Of a DNA stretch of 64,000 nt, positions 28,765 to 37,533 are shown piece after piece (positions within the stretch are counted from its first letter, which is position 1; the number at the start of each line of letters is the position of its first letter). The stretch comes from Candidatus Aenigmatarchaeota archaeon (GTDB taxonomy: Archaea > Aenigmatarchaeota > Aenigmatarchaeia > QMZP01 > JAFGSV01), in contig JAFGFG010000009.1 of NCBI GenBank assembly GCA_016931255.1, positions 27,627-91,626 on the forward strand. The letters run 5' to 3'. Below the pieces are notes generated by a model. That model had not been told where the DNA came from. It searched no databases and saw nothing but the letters and a program-made list of their open reading frames with translations. Made by a program: the position numbers and the translations under genes.

Positions 28765-31653
28765 ATGATTCTCAAGGGAGTCCTCGGAACTGAGATGACG
28801 CTGGGGAGCTTCACCAAGCTGCTCATGGTCGTCTTTGTAATGATTGGATTCACGCTCTTCATAACAGGCGTTGCCACGAACATGAACGAGACGACCAGCA
28901 AGGCCTGCCAGAAATATCCGGAGCTTCCTTTCTGCAGTGGAAGTGAAGATGACATTTCAGCATTAAATGACAAGATTGCGGTGCATTCCACACAGGCTCT
29001 CGCATGCGCGATAAAAAGCGAGTGGCTTGGAAGGTCGCAGGAATGCGCCGTTGGAATAAACGACCTTCGCAATAGTGACGATCTCGCACAGCTTTCTGGA
29101 ATGGACCTCAGTGACGAGGATTTCTACATTCCCAGTGAATTTGCCAAAGTCGAATGCCATGCGGTAACCACAGTCGAGAATCCCGGAAAATCCAGAATAA
29201 TAGAATATGATGGAGGCATAGCCAGCGACAATGTCTGCTACCAGTACGTCGAGGGCACAGGATGGATGTGGAGTGACTGTGATGAGGAACTCCTTCCATT
29301 GTCAGACCAGCACCCCCCCGGCGTGAACAATCTTCCCCTTGTCCACGACTATTTCAGGGACAATGTCATTGCTTTCGGTAATACAAAGACCGAATCGTAC
29401 AATTACCTTCTGGGGCTTTTCGAGGGAACGCTGAACGGCAATAACTATGCAGTGCTTGACGACAGCGGGAAGAGGCTTGTTTACAATGATGACACCGAGA
29501 AGATATCCAACGACAGGATAAGAGTGTGGCATTCCATGTCATTGGAGGAATATGAAAGCTCTTCATGGGCAGATAAGATTGCCAATGGAAAAGGAGGCTT
29601 CTGGGAAGGAGATGACGACAGAATATTCGTGGAATTGATTGAAAGGTCTGGTCCTATTTATATGACATCGGGAACAGTGATCCATAAGCTTTATGAGCAA
29701 CTGGATTATTACACTCCGGGAACTGCAGTCACGCTTGCAACCACGACATGCAAGGTGAGCGACTTCTACCTGCCCCAGGATTTTGACCAGATAAGGATAT
29801 TGGGAATTACCATGGATGAGCCGAGAGCATGGGTCGCAGGTTTCGGGGACCCTGAATACATCGTGTACTGGCAGGACTTCCCCCAGGGAGAAGACTATTC
29901 ATGGACAAGCCTCGGCACATGGCTTGATTCTGCACTTTTCGTCTTCTTTGCAGGAGCTCCTCTTGGCGCAATGGTAAAAGGCACAAAATACCTTATCAAG
30001 GGGGTCGGGAAGACAGTGATAAGCGAGGCAGGCGGCGCATTGGCATCAAAAGGAGATGATGTGATTTCATCCATGTTCAAAACGACCTCAGCAACAGACG
30101 AATCCATCCAGTATATAATATACGAAGAGGGCGTGACCAAGGCAACAAGAAGGGCAGTCCTCACAGAAGCTGTCGAGAAGGGGTTCTTTTCCAAGGTTGT
30201 CACCAATATGAACAGCTACTACAAGGGACCGAGCACCACGTGGCTGTTCACCAAGGCTGGCGTGCTGACCGGGGCTGCCTGGGCGGCTGCCTACATTGAC
30301 AGCCTCAATGAGAAGTTTATGAAGCAGAAGTCATCGATGGTCCTGAAGATTCCATTCGCTGACCCGCAGCTTTTCATGATAGAAGAGATGGCATCAGCGC
30401 CTGCTGACACGTCTTATGACATATTCGGACCGGATACGTATCTCGGCCGCGAATCCGGCTCATACCCGCTTGGCATTGTCAGGCCTGTGATGCTCGACAA
30501 GACAAGCACCATCACGCTTACGGATGGAGGAGAAGGCCTTCAGAAGGATACGCTGTTCTATCTTGCATCGCCATGCCTTGCAGACCTTGACATAAAAAGG
30601 GAAACCATCTACTGCAGCAAGTATCTGTATAACTCAGCTGACCAGACATTCACGTGTTCAGACCCTATCTCAAGGGAAAGCGCGGAGAAAATGAAGGCAC
30701 TTGGTTTCGAGGGTGTCAAGCCTTGCGGCTCTGCGCCTATAACTCTTGACGCTTTCCAGAACAACAGGCTTTTCAATGACAACAACAACGACGGAAAGTG
30801 GGATGAGGTTGTTGTCTATGGGCTGATAAATGAGATAGACTGGCTGAAGATAAGGGATATAGACTTCGACGGGACCTTCGACGGCTATGAAGCCAAGATA
30901 GGCAACAATATCATTGTATCCACTGGTGAGAAAACAGGAAAGATAGACATGGGGCAGGACGGCACGTTCGACTACACGTTCACCATCGTTGACAGGACAT
31001 ATGAAGTTGCCGGTTATACAACAGAGATGGAGATAAAGGACATGTCCGGCAATTCTGTCAGCAATTCATGGTCATATCGAATGCAGGCGAAGGACCTCGT
31101 TGTATTCAGTGCGGTGGACAAGGAAAACATACTTCTGGGGCTTCCCATCGCCAGCGGCACCAATGTTGAAGATATGGAATTCACATTCCTTCACGGGACA
31201 AGTGCTGAATTCAAGGACCCAGCAGACCCCGGCCCGCATCCGCTGAAGATAACGGATACCACAGGTGACGGTAAGATAGACACATTTTCAATGGGAAGGA
31301 TGAGGCTTCTTGTCAGGGACACAACAGGGGACGGCTACTGGAATCGCTATGATGAGGACGATGACGGTCATCCTGATGTCTACGATTACGACAGGGAATA
31401 CGGCACCATATACAGCCAATACTGCAGTATAGAAGGCATCACGATCACACCTGAGCTGAAGGAAATAGGCAAGGGGAATAATTTTTGCTACACCAGAATA
31501 AAAGAAGGACAAGCCACAGCAATAATGGTTGGGTCTGCTGTTTTTGGAATTGTACTGGAGCAGTTTACAGGTGGCGTAGCGTCAGCAATCGTGGTAGGCA
31601 TAGTCAATACTGGAATCGCGTATGCACAGATGCAGGTCAAGAACTGGCCGTGA
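28765..31653 (+). CDS. large membrane-associated protein with EF-hand/thrombospondin-type-3-like Asp-rich repeats
   Basis: N-terminal TM (LLMVVFVMIGFTLFITGVA), repeats NDNNNDGKWDEV, DIDFDGTFDGYE, DTTGDGKIDTF, DTTGDGYWNRYDEDDDGHPD; C-terminal hydrophobic segment. Confidence 0.75.
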   Translation: MILKGVLGTEMTLGSFTKLLMVVFVMIGFTLFITGVATNMNETTSKACQKYPELPFCSGSEDDISALNDKIAVHSTQALACAIKSEWLGRSQECAVGINDLRNSDDLAQLSGMDLSDEDFYIPSEFAKVECHAVTTVENPGKSRIIEYDGGIASDNVCYQYVEGTGWMWSDCDEELLPLSDQHPPGVNNLPLVHDYFRDNVIAFGNTKTESYNYLLGLFEGTLNGNNYAVLDDSGKRLVYNDDTEKISNDRIRVWHSMSLEEYESSSWADKIANGKGGFWEGDDDRIFVELIERSGPIYMTSGTVIHKLYEQLDYYTPGTAVTLATTTCKVSDFYLPQDFDQIRILGITMDEPRAWVAGFGDPEYIVYWQDFPQGEDYSWTSLGTWLDSALFVFFAGAPLGAMVKGTKYLIKGVGKTVISEAGGALASKGDDVISSMFKTTSATDESIQYIIYEEGVTKATRRAVLTEAVEKGFFSKVVTNMNSYYKGPSTTWLFTKAGVLTGAAWAAAYIDSLNEKFMKQKSSMVLKIPFADPQLFMIEEMASAPADTSYDIFGPDTYLGRESGSYPLGIVRPVMLDKTSTITLTDGGEGLQKDTLFYLASPCLADLDIKRETIYCSKYLYNSADQTFTCSDPISRESAEKMKALGFEGVKPCGSAPITLDAFQNNRLFNDNNNDGKWDEVVVYGLINEIDWLKIRDIDFDGTFDGYEAKIGNNIIVSTGEKTGKIDMGQDGTFDYTFTIVDRTYEVAGYTTEMEIKDMSGNSVSNSWSYRMQAKDLVVFSAVDKENILLGLPIASGTNVEDMEFTFLHGTSAEFKDPADPGPHPLKITDTTGDGKIDTFSMGRMRLLVRDTTGDGYWNRYDEDDDGHPDVYDYDREYGTIYSQYCSIEGITITPELKEIGKGNNFCYTRIKEGQATAIMVGSAVFGIVLEQFTGGVASAIVVGIVNTGIAYAQMQVKNWP

Positions 31654-31683
31654 TTTTTTAACGAGCAAACCCAAGTAATATCC

Positions 31684-31863
31684 ATGGAAGTCACAATGGG
31701 GGTTGTCATAACAGCCATAATAATTCTTGTAGCAGGGCTTGTCTTTGCCACTCTCATATTCGGCTGGAGCGGTGATGCCCGTTTATGGATGGAAAGCGTG
31801 ATTTCTCCATTCCAGGACAGCCTCACCGGCGACAGGGTCACGGACCAGACCGTGAAGCCTTAA
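31684..31863 (+). CDS. small pilin-like single-TM protein (59 aa)
   Basis: MEVTMGVVITAIIILVAGLVFATLIFGWSGDARLW...; too short for ORF track. Confidence 0.6.
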   Translation: MEVTMGVVITAIIILVAGLVFATLIFGWSGDARLWMESVISPFQDSLTGDRVTDQTVKP

Positions 31864-31902
31864 GGTGCATATTTTTAAGTAATCCCGGCCATAATTATAA
31901 GC

Positions 31903-32214
31903 ATGAAAGGACTTTCGATGACGCTGAGCATAGTCATTGTGGCTATAGTTCTTCTCGTGACAGCCTTGGTTGTACTTACGATATTCGGCGGGCAGATGTC
32001 AAGATTTCTGAGCATTTTTGGTGGAGTTCAGGATGAGGCAGTTCTGCAGAGTGCATGTAATCAGAGATGTGCATCCTATTGCATGGGTCATCTGAATGAC
32101 AACCTGAATGCATATTCTTGGACAAGCATGGGTTCAGTTAAGGATGCCAATGGAAAAGATGCACTGTGTTCCGATGTAATGAATGGAATATCAGACCAGT
32201 GCACATGCCTGTAA
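31903..32214 (+). CDS. pilin-like single-TM, Cys-containing protein
   Basis: MKGLSMTLSIVIVAIVLLVTALVVLTIFGGQM N-terminus; TATA about 30 nt upstream. Confidence 0.68.
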   Translation: MKGLSMTLSIVIVAIVLLVTALVVLTIFGGQMSRFLSIFGGVQDEAVLQSACNQRCASYCMGHLNDNLNAYSWTSMGSVKDANGKDALCSDVMNGISDQCTCL

Positions 32215-32250
32215 TTCTTATTTTTATTTTCTGTTCTTCATAACAGTTGT

Positions 32251-32904
32251 ATGAAGGCTTCATTTCCCGGCATCAATACGTGGCTATGGACGATTCTTAC
32301 CATAATAGTGGTCGCAATGGCTCTGTACTGGGCAATGGGCCAGTTCGACAACATGGAACTGTCAAAAGCAACAGGAAGCACGGACCTTGCTATAGACACG
32401 GTCGTCTACTCAGAGGCGTATCCCCAGGTTTCCCAGAGCCAGATGGTAAGATACCTTCAGGATAACGGTGGGGAGCAGCTGAAGGACAAGGGACTTGCAT
32501 TTTACAGGCTCGGTGTCCAGTACAATACTGACCCGGCATTCGCTGTGGCTGTCTCAAGGAAGGAGACATCGCTTGGGAAGGACACGTGCCAGCACATAAG
32601 CAGTGACTGCAACAACTTCTTCTGCATCAAGGACACTACTGGAAATAGTCCCTGCGGCATATGGGCATCATATGCAACGCCTGAGGACAGCATTGATGCG
32701 TTCTACAAGCTTATTGAGTATTACAAGGAAAGGGGGCAGGATACCATAAGCGAGATTGCATGCGGTCCTGGCTCAGGGTTCAGCCACAGCTCAGGTGATT
32801 ACTGCTACTGCGAGAAGGGAGGCTCTTTCTGCCCTACATGGGTAAGCGGCACGTCAAGCGTGCCTGCATTCACAGCGGAAATCCGTAACTATATGGCAGT
32901 ATGA
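32251..32904 (+). CDS. TM-anchored glucosaminidase/lysozyme-like (GH73-type) protein
   Basis: N-terminal TM then AFAVAVSRKETSLGKD...CNNFFCIKDTTGN...WASYATPEDSIDAFYKLIEYY, matching the GH73 ES/T-G and NN-F-IK / SPEES pattern. Confidence 0.75.
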   Translation: MKASFPGINTWLWTILTIIVVAMALYWAMGQFDNMELSKATGSTDLAIDTVVYSEAYPQVSQSQMVRYLQDNGGEQLKDKGLAFYRLGVQYNTDPAFAVAVSRKETSLGKDTCQHISSDCNNFFCIKDTTGNSPCGIWASYATPEDSIDAFYKLIEYYKERGQDTISEIACGPGSGFSHSSGDYCYCEKGGSFCPTWVSGTSSVPAFTAEIRNYMAV

Positions 32905-32930
32905 TATATTAGACCAGTGCAAATATTATT

Positions 32931-33047
32931 ATGGGAAAGATGAAGGCCATAATCGCTGACATGGGAATGGGTATGATAGAGCTTATCCTGACAATAGCAG
33001 TCATAGCGATAATAACAGGCTATGTCATAATGATGATGTCGTCTTAA
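32931..33047 (+). CDS. 38-aa pilin-like TM peptide
   Basis: MGKMKAIIADMGMGMIELILTIAVIAIITGYVIMMMSS; AT-rich TATA-like upstream (GATATATTAG). Confidence 0.5.
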   Translation: MGKMKAIIADMGMGMIELILTIAVIAIITGYVIMMMSS

Positions 33048-33077
33048 GTTTTAAGACTGTTTCGCCAAGAATAATAT

Positions 33078-33692
33078 ATGAAAAAGGGAAACGAACTGAT
33101 GGCGAAGCCCCTCATGGCAGTGATGAGCCTGATCCTTTTCATCATGGTGCTGGTTTTCATGTATATCCAGCTCTCTTCAATCCTTTCTGGACCCTGCTGG
33201 AAGGAGACAATGAAGGGGCTTGAATTCTTCAAGAGGGAGACAAACGACGACCCAAGGCTCGTTATGGACCCTGAATGCATGGAAAAGACAATCTTCACTT
33301 CCAGTCCCGTTGTCTGCAAGCTGGCGTGCAGCAGGATTGATGACGGGGAGAGGATGAGGGAGTGCTCGGCCAAGTGCTCAGTCAATGCTTCCGACAGCGG
33401 AAAGACATTCATAATAGCTGTCCCACTGGACAGGGGGATTCTTAAGAGAACATCGCAGGCTGTAAGCAATCGCAATGTCGAATGGATATTTCCAGACAAG
33501 ATGGAGGTTTTCGTTGCTGACTGTACAATAAGCGACCTGGCAGGATTCACCGGCGAAGACGGGAACAGCGTCTGCACGAAGGACGGCAATTCGTGGGAAT
33601 GCTTCCCACAGGAAGAATCTGCGACATACCTGCTCAAGATGACAGTCAGCACAGGAGACATTTGCACCATTGAAGGGCTAAGGACTGTTTAG
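33078..33692 (+). CDS. single-TM, Cys-rich extracellular protein (pilin-like)
   Basis: N-terminal TM MAVMSLILFIMVLVFMYIQL then a Cys-rich domain. Confidence 0.7.
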   Translation: MKKGNELMAKPLMAVMSLILFIMVLVFMYIQLSSILSGPCWKETMKGLEFFKRETNDDPRLVMDPECMEKTIFTSSPVVCKLACSRIDDGERMRECSAKCSVNASDSGKTFIIAVPLDRGILKRTSQAVSNRNVEWIFPDKMEVFVADCTISDLAGFTGEDGNSVCTKDGNSWECFPQEESATYLLKMTVSTGDICTIEGLRTV

Positions 33693-33705
33693 CGTTTGTG
33701 GTCTT

Positions 33706-34140
33706 ATGGAAAGCAGCAGAAGCATGGTTGCGGTTATATTCGCCCTGATACTCGTAATGATATACTGGGTTGCGTGCGTATACGTACTTAACCCAATCCT
33801 TCGCGCGGAAAGCTCGTATGTTGAGCAGAAGATGTCATTCTACATAGATACGATGTCTTCTGTGAGCAGCGGCTCAGTCAAAGTGGAGATACCAAAGAAC
33901 ACTGTCAGCGCAATAAGCGTTGAGAAGCTCGCTAAAGGTGATTACGATGACTACACGATTCCTGAAGACGGCTGGTACGTGGTGGTAGCATACAGGATTG
34001 CAGGAACTCTGAACAAAGGCGTAAGCAGGATAAACTCGTACCCTGATGACGACAATATCAGAAAGACATTTACGTCCCCTGAAGACTTCTGCATAATAAA
34101 GAATGCGGACATGGATTACGCGGTGGTGGGAAAATGCTGA
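33706..34140 (+). CDS. single-TM pilin-like protein
   Basis: MESSRSMVAVIFALILVMIYWVACVYVL N-terminus. Confidence 0.68.
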   Translation: MESSRSMVAVIFALILVMIYWVACVYVLNPILRAESSYVEQKMSFYIDTMSSVSSGSVKVEIPKNTVSAISVEKLAKGDYDDYTIPEDGWYVVVAYRIAGTLNKGVSRINSYPDDDNIRKTFTSPEDFCIIKNADMDYAVVGKC

Positions 34141-34967
34141 AAGGGCAGCTGGACATAGACATAGAGTTCATGGGAGGAACCATAATATTCGTGTTCTTCG
34201 CGATGATATTCTTCTCGATGCTTCTCTTCCCGATAGTCGCCAACAGCAGCGTGACATCAAGGGTTCACAATTCAGTGGACCAGCTCTCTTTCTCAAACCT
34301 AGCTGAGGCTTACATAGAGAGGGACTACGCCAACGAGAACGGAGTGCCGGATTTCCTCAGGATGTCTCTGGACACGAACCTGCTTAAATCGTTCCGTAAT
34401 TTTGTGCTTTTCGAGCAGATTCCGTCAGGAAGGTTCATATTTCCAAAATATTCAGTGATGAGCATGAATCCGGATGATTCGATCGGGCATGATACATACG
34501 GCATAACGTGGACTGGTTTCGAGAACACAAAGCCCGGAGACATACTGATACCTGTCGGCAAGATTTCGCTTGTCGATGTCCACAGGAATGGCTCGCTTGT
34601 CATAATCGATGTGTATGATTATCCCAGATGCTCGACAGGCACTTCAGAAAGAACCGGCCTCACAGTGTATCCGCTGTGTTCATCAGTGTCTGAAGCCAGT
34701 ATCGTAGACTCGGAATCAGCACGCGACGAACTCATACTTTCAGTCATAAACGGCGCATTTCCCGGCACGGTATTCTTCATGCGCGCAGCCAAAGACATAA
34801 TGGTTTCTGACATCATGCAATCCTTCAAGGGATATGTGAGCGCGACGTGCGAAGACAGCGGGGAACATAATGTTTGCATAAGAAAATTTAGTGATTACAC
34901 TACTGCCACGAGGATTCATGTTGAAATTACTCCAGGAGGTTTCTTTTGGTATGAAAGCGGCGATTAA
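34134..34967 (+). CDS. single-TM pilin-like protein
   Basis: FMGGTIIFVFFAMIFFSMLLFPIVANSS near the N-terminus; overlaps the upstream stop (ATG within AAATGCTGA). Confidence 0.68.
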   Translation: MLKGQLDIDIEFMGGTIIFVFFAMIFFSMLLFPIVANSSVTSRVHNSVDQLSFSNLAEAYIERDYANENGVPDFLRMSLDTNLLKSFRNFVLFEQIPSGRFIFPKYSVMSMNPDDSIGHDTYGITWTGFENTKPGDILIPVGKISLVDVHRNGSLVIIDVYDYPRCSTGTSERTGLTVYPLCSSVSEASIVDSESARDELILSVINGAFPGTVFFMRAAKDIMVSDIMQSFKGYVSATCEDSGEHNVCIRKFSDYTTATRIHVEITPGGFFWYESGD

Positions 34968-36006
34968 CCTCATAGGCCTGGTGACAATAGGCACAGCACT
35001 GGCAGCTGTTATAATCATGATACACGGTGTTCCGCATGCATCTGAGATGATCAAGGTGAACTCAGAGACATCGGCCTATATCAACGTCAACGACGAGACA
35101 TCGAAGCTCATGCCGATACTCGAATCAGGCAACATCAGCTTTGCTGCAATAGACCAGCTTGCATGCGATGTCCTCGGAATCACATACCACTATCAGGATG
35201 ACTACATCGATGCTGTACTCAAATCCATGGATGCAGGAATCATAGTTTACGCAGGAGGTATGGAGAAGAAAACATACGGCAATGAGAAGAGCGACAAACT
35301 GTTCGCTGATATACCTCTTCCCGGAGGGAAAATCGGAAACATCGCGCTCATGGTCGACATACCGCGGTCAATTTCAGAGGCAAGCTTCGGCTCCAATTGG
35401 ATATGGCCGCTTGAGACACTCACCGGTATGCATGTCAGTCACTGCTACGGCGAATACAGAGAGCTCAGCGACGGCTCAACCTATACGCATTCCGGTGTGG
35501 ACCTTGGCGGTAATATCGGAGACAATGTGCATGCCGTGGCTGACGGAGAAGTCATATTCGTATGCGATAATGATGAGAGAGAACTGACAGATGAGGAGAA
35601 GAACGCACGCATAAAGGGTAACTGCAGCGGATACGGTAACAACATAATAATAAAGCACGCTGGCCTGTATGCCAGATATTCGCATCTGCACACGGAAAAT
35701 GGCGTGCTCGTCTCAGTAGGGGACATAGTCACGCAGAATCAGATTATTGGCAGGATGGGAAGCACGGGCCGTTCCTTCGGCGCGCATCTCGATTTCAAGG
35801 TGTATTCATACGAACCCTATGCCAATGGCGCGTCAGGATATGATGCCAATATAGACCCACTCTGCATGTACACGCCTGAATATCTTAAGAACGTAGTGAA
35901 GCTCACGTACGAGGAAAATGACAAGGACTGCCAGCAGTCGAAGCTGTGCATAAAGTACAGGCCGTCCATTTACACAGACATTGTCGAGGAGGACCTTACA
36001 ATATAG
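34951..36006 (+). CDS. TM-anchored M23/LytM-like peptidase-domain protein
   Basis: THSGVDLGGNIGDNVHAVADGEVIFV...GYGNNIIIKHAGLYARYSHLHTENGVLVSVGDIVTQNQIIGRMGSTGRSFGAHLDFKV; start could alternatively be 34918. Confidence 0.88.
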   Translation: MKAAINLIGLVTIGTALAAVIIMIHGVPHASEMIKVNSETSAYINVNDETSKLMPILESGNISFAAIDQLACDVLGITYHYQDDYIDAVLKSMDAGIIVYAGGMEKKTYGNEKSDKLFADIPLPGGKIGNIALMVDIPRSISEASFGSNWIWPLETLTGMHVSHCYGEYRELSDGSTYTHSGVDLGGNIGDNVHAVADGEVIFVCDNDERELTDEEKNARIKGNCSGYGNNIIIKHAGLYARYSHLHTENGVLVSVGDIVTQNQIIGRMGSTGRSFGAHLDFKVYSYEPYANGASGYDANIDPLCMYTPEYLKNVVKLTYEENDKDCQQSKLCIKYRPSIYTDIVEEDLTI

Positions 36007-36014
36007 GTGATGCT

Positions 36015-36845
36015 ATGCGAAAAGGAAATGTTGCTAATATAGTGTATGCAGCGGGGTTGGTTATAATGTTTATTATAAGCGTTTATTACATTCTTCCTGC
36101 TCTCTCGAACACTGATAAGAATCCTGTCATGGTGATGGTGGACAATACAGTTTACCTACTCAAGGATTCCGCAGAGGTCGCGAAGTCATTTGTGGACAAT
36201 TCAGCCCGGTATTCACTCTATCAGGCGGTGTATTCCAATTCACTGAAAGGCGGCATGAATCAGACAGTAAATGCTGTCAGCATAGGCGGTACAACATATG
36301 AGCTATGGTATGACGGTGCAGATGTCTCGCCTGACGAGGTGAGAATAAAGGAAGAGCTGCGCAAGACTTTCAGTCATTGGTTCTCCATGTATGTGGGGCG
36401 CAGTGTGATAAAGGCATTTACACCCGTCATGCCACCGAAATACAACGATTTCACATTCAGGAATGACGGATACTACCATACAGGTGTTTTTGCTGAATCG
36501 GATGATGTCATGCGTGCACAGATGACAATGGAGAATGGCGATGCGCTCACAGTGTCTGTGAATGCTGACATAAACATGAGCCTTCCAATACCTTACTTCC
36601 TGCTTGTCAGTGAAGGCAGGGAATTCAAGGACGACATAAAGGGCCAACTGACAAACTGCAGCTCAGAACTTACGAAATCTTACGAAAAGCCAGAACTTAT
36701 TTTCTCTTCAATGGCAACAATTTCCGATGGATATTGCATAGTCGCTGTTGATATCACGAGCAAGAGGGAATTTTTAGTATGGGACGGAAGTGCGTCTTTC
36801 AAACCCATAACCCTCAGATTCGCCATGCGCCAGTCAATGAGCTGA
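36015..36845 (+). CDS. single-TM pilin-like/secreted protein
   Basis: MRKGNVANIVYAAGLVIMFIISVYYILPAL; SD-like AGGTGATGCT before ATG. Confidence 0.7.
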   Translation: MRKGNVANIVYAAGLVIMFIISVYYILPALSNTDKNPVMVMVDNTVYLLKDSAEVAKSFVDNSARYSLYQAVYSNSLKGGMNQTVNAVSIGGTTYELWYDGADVSPDEVRIKEELRKTFSHWFSMYVGRSVIKAFTPVMPPKYNDFTFRNDGYYHTGVFAESDDVMRAQMTMENGDALTVSVNADINMSLPIPYFLLVSEGREFKDDIKGQLTNCSSELTKSYEKPELIFSSMATISDGYCIVAVDITSKREFLVWDGSASFKPITLRFAMRQSMS

Positions 36846-36934
36846 GAAACATTTAAAAAACGAGATTTCAACAATCTATTACTAAGGCTACCGTCATGGT
36901 AGATACAGCAATACAGTACTTGGAGGTGTTAGTA

Positions 36935-37420
36935 ATGGCAGAAGAACAGAAGATACTCGACAGCGTAATCGGGGAAAACAAGCCGGCTGATGAAGAAACA
37001 CAGCCGGAGACAGAAGAAGAGGTTCATGAAGAGCCTGTAGAGGAAAAACCAGAAGAATTACCAGAGGAAGCGCCTGAAGAAAAGACAGTGGAGCAGCCCG
37101 TCAAAGAAAAGGTATCACCAAAGCCCGAGGAAAAGGCTCCGGTGAGGGAGAAAATCGGCGAGAACGTGATATTCGTGGGGAAGAAGCCTACAATGAGCTA
37201 TGTGCTTGCCGCAATCACCCAGTTCTCCGACGGGTTTGATGAAATACACATCAAGGCACGCGGAAGGAGCATAAGCACCGCAGTCGATGTCGCAGAGGTT
37301 GTGAAGAACCGTTTCGTTCAGGGAGCCAGGACAGATGTAACCATCGGAACCCATGAGATAATCGACGACCGGAAGAACAAGCTTAATGTATCCACAATAG
37401 ACATAGCAATCAGGAAGTAA
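36935..37420 (+). CDS. albA: Alba-family chromatin protein with acidic N-terminal extension
   Basis: C-terminal Alba domain VIFVGKKPTMSYVLAAITQFSDGFDEIHIKARGRSISTAVDVAEVVKNRF; about 70-aa Glu/Pro-rich N-terminus. In-frame upstream start at 36896 possible. Confidence 0.88.
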   Translation: MAEEQKILDSVIGENKPADEETQPETEEEVHEEPVEEKPEELPEEAPEEKTVEQPVKEKVSPKPEEKAPVREKIGENVIFVGKKPTMSYVLAAITQFSDGFDEIHIKARGRSISTAVDVAEVVKNRFVQGARTDVTIGTHEIIDDRKNKLNVSTIDIAIRK

Positions 37421-37533
37421 GTCGTTGTTTTTGTTTTCAGAAGAGCTACGGCTTTGTTCAAATTAATAAACATCAGCTCAAATATATACTATTTCAGTCT
37501 GCTTTTTCAGGCGGATAAAAAAGGGGTGATTTT

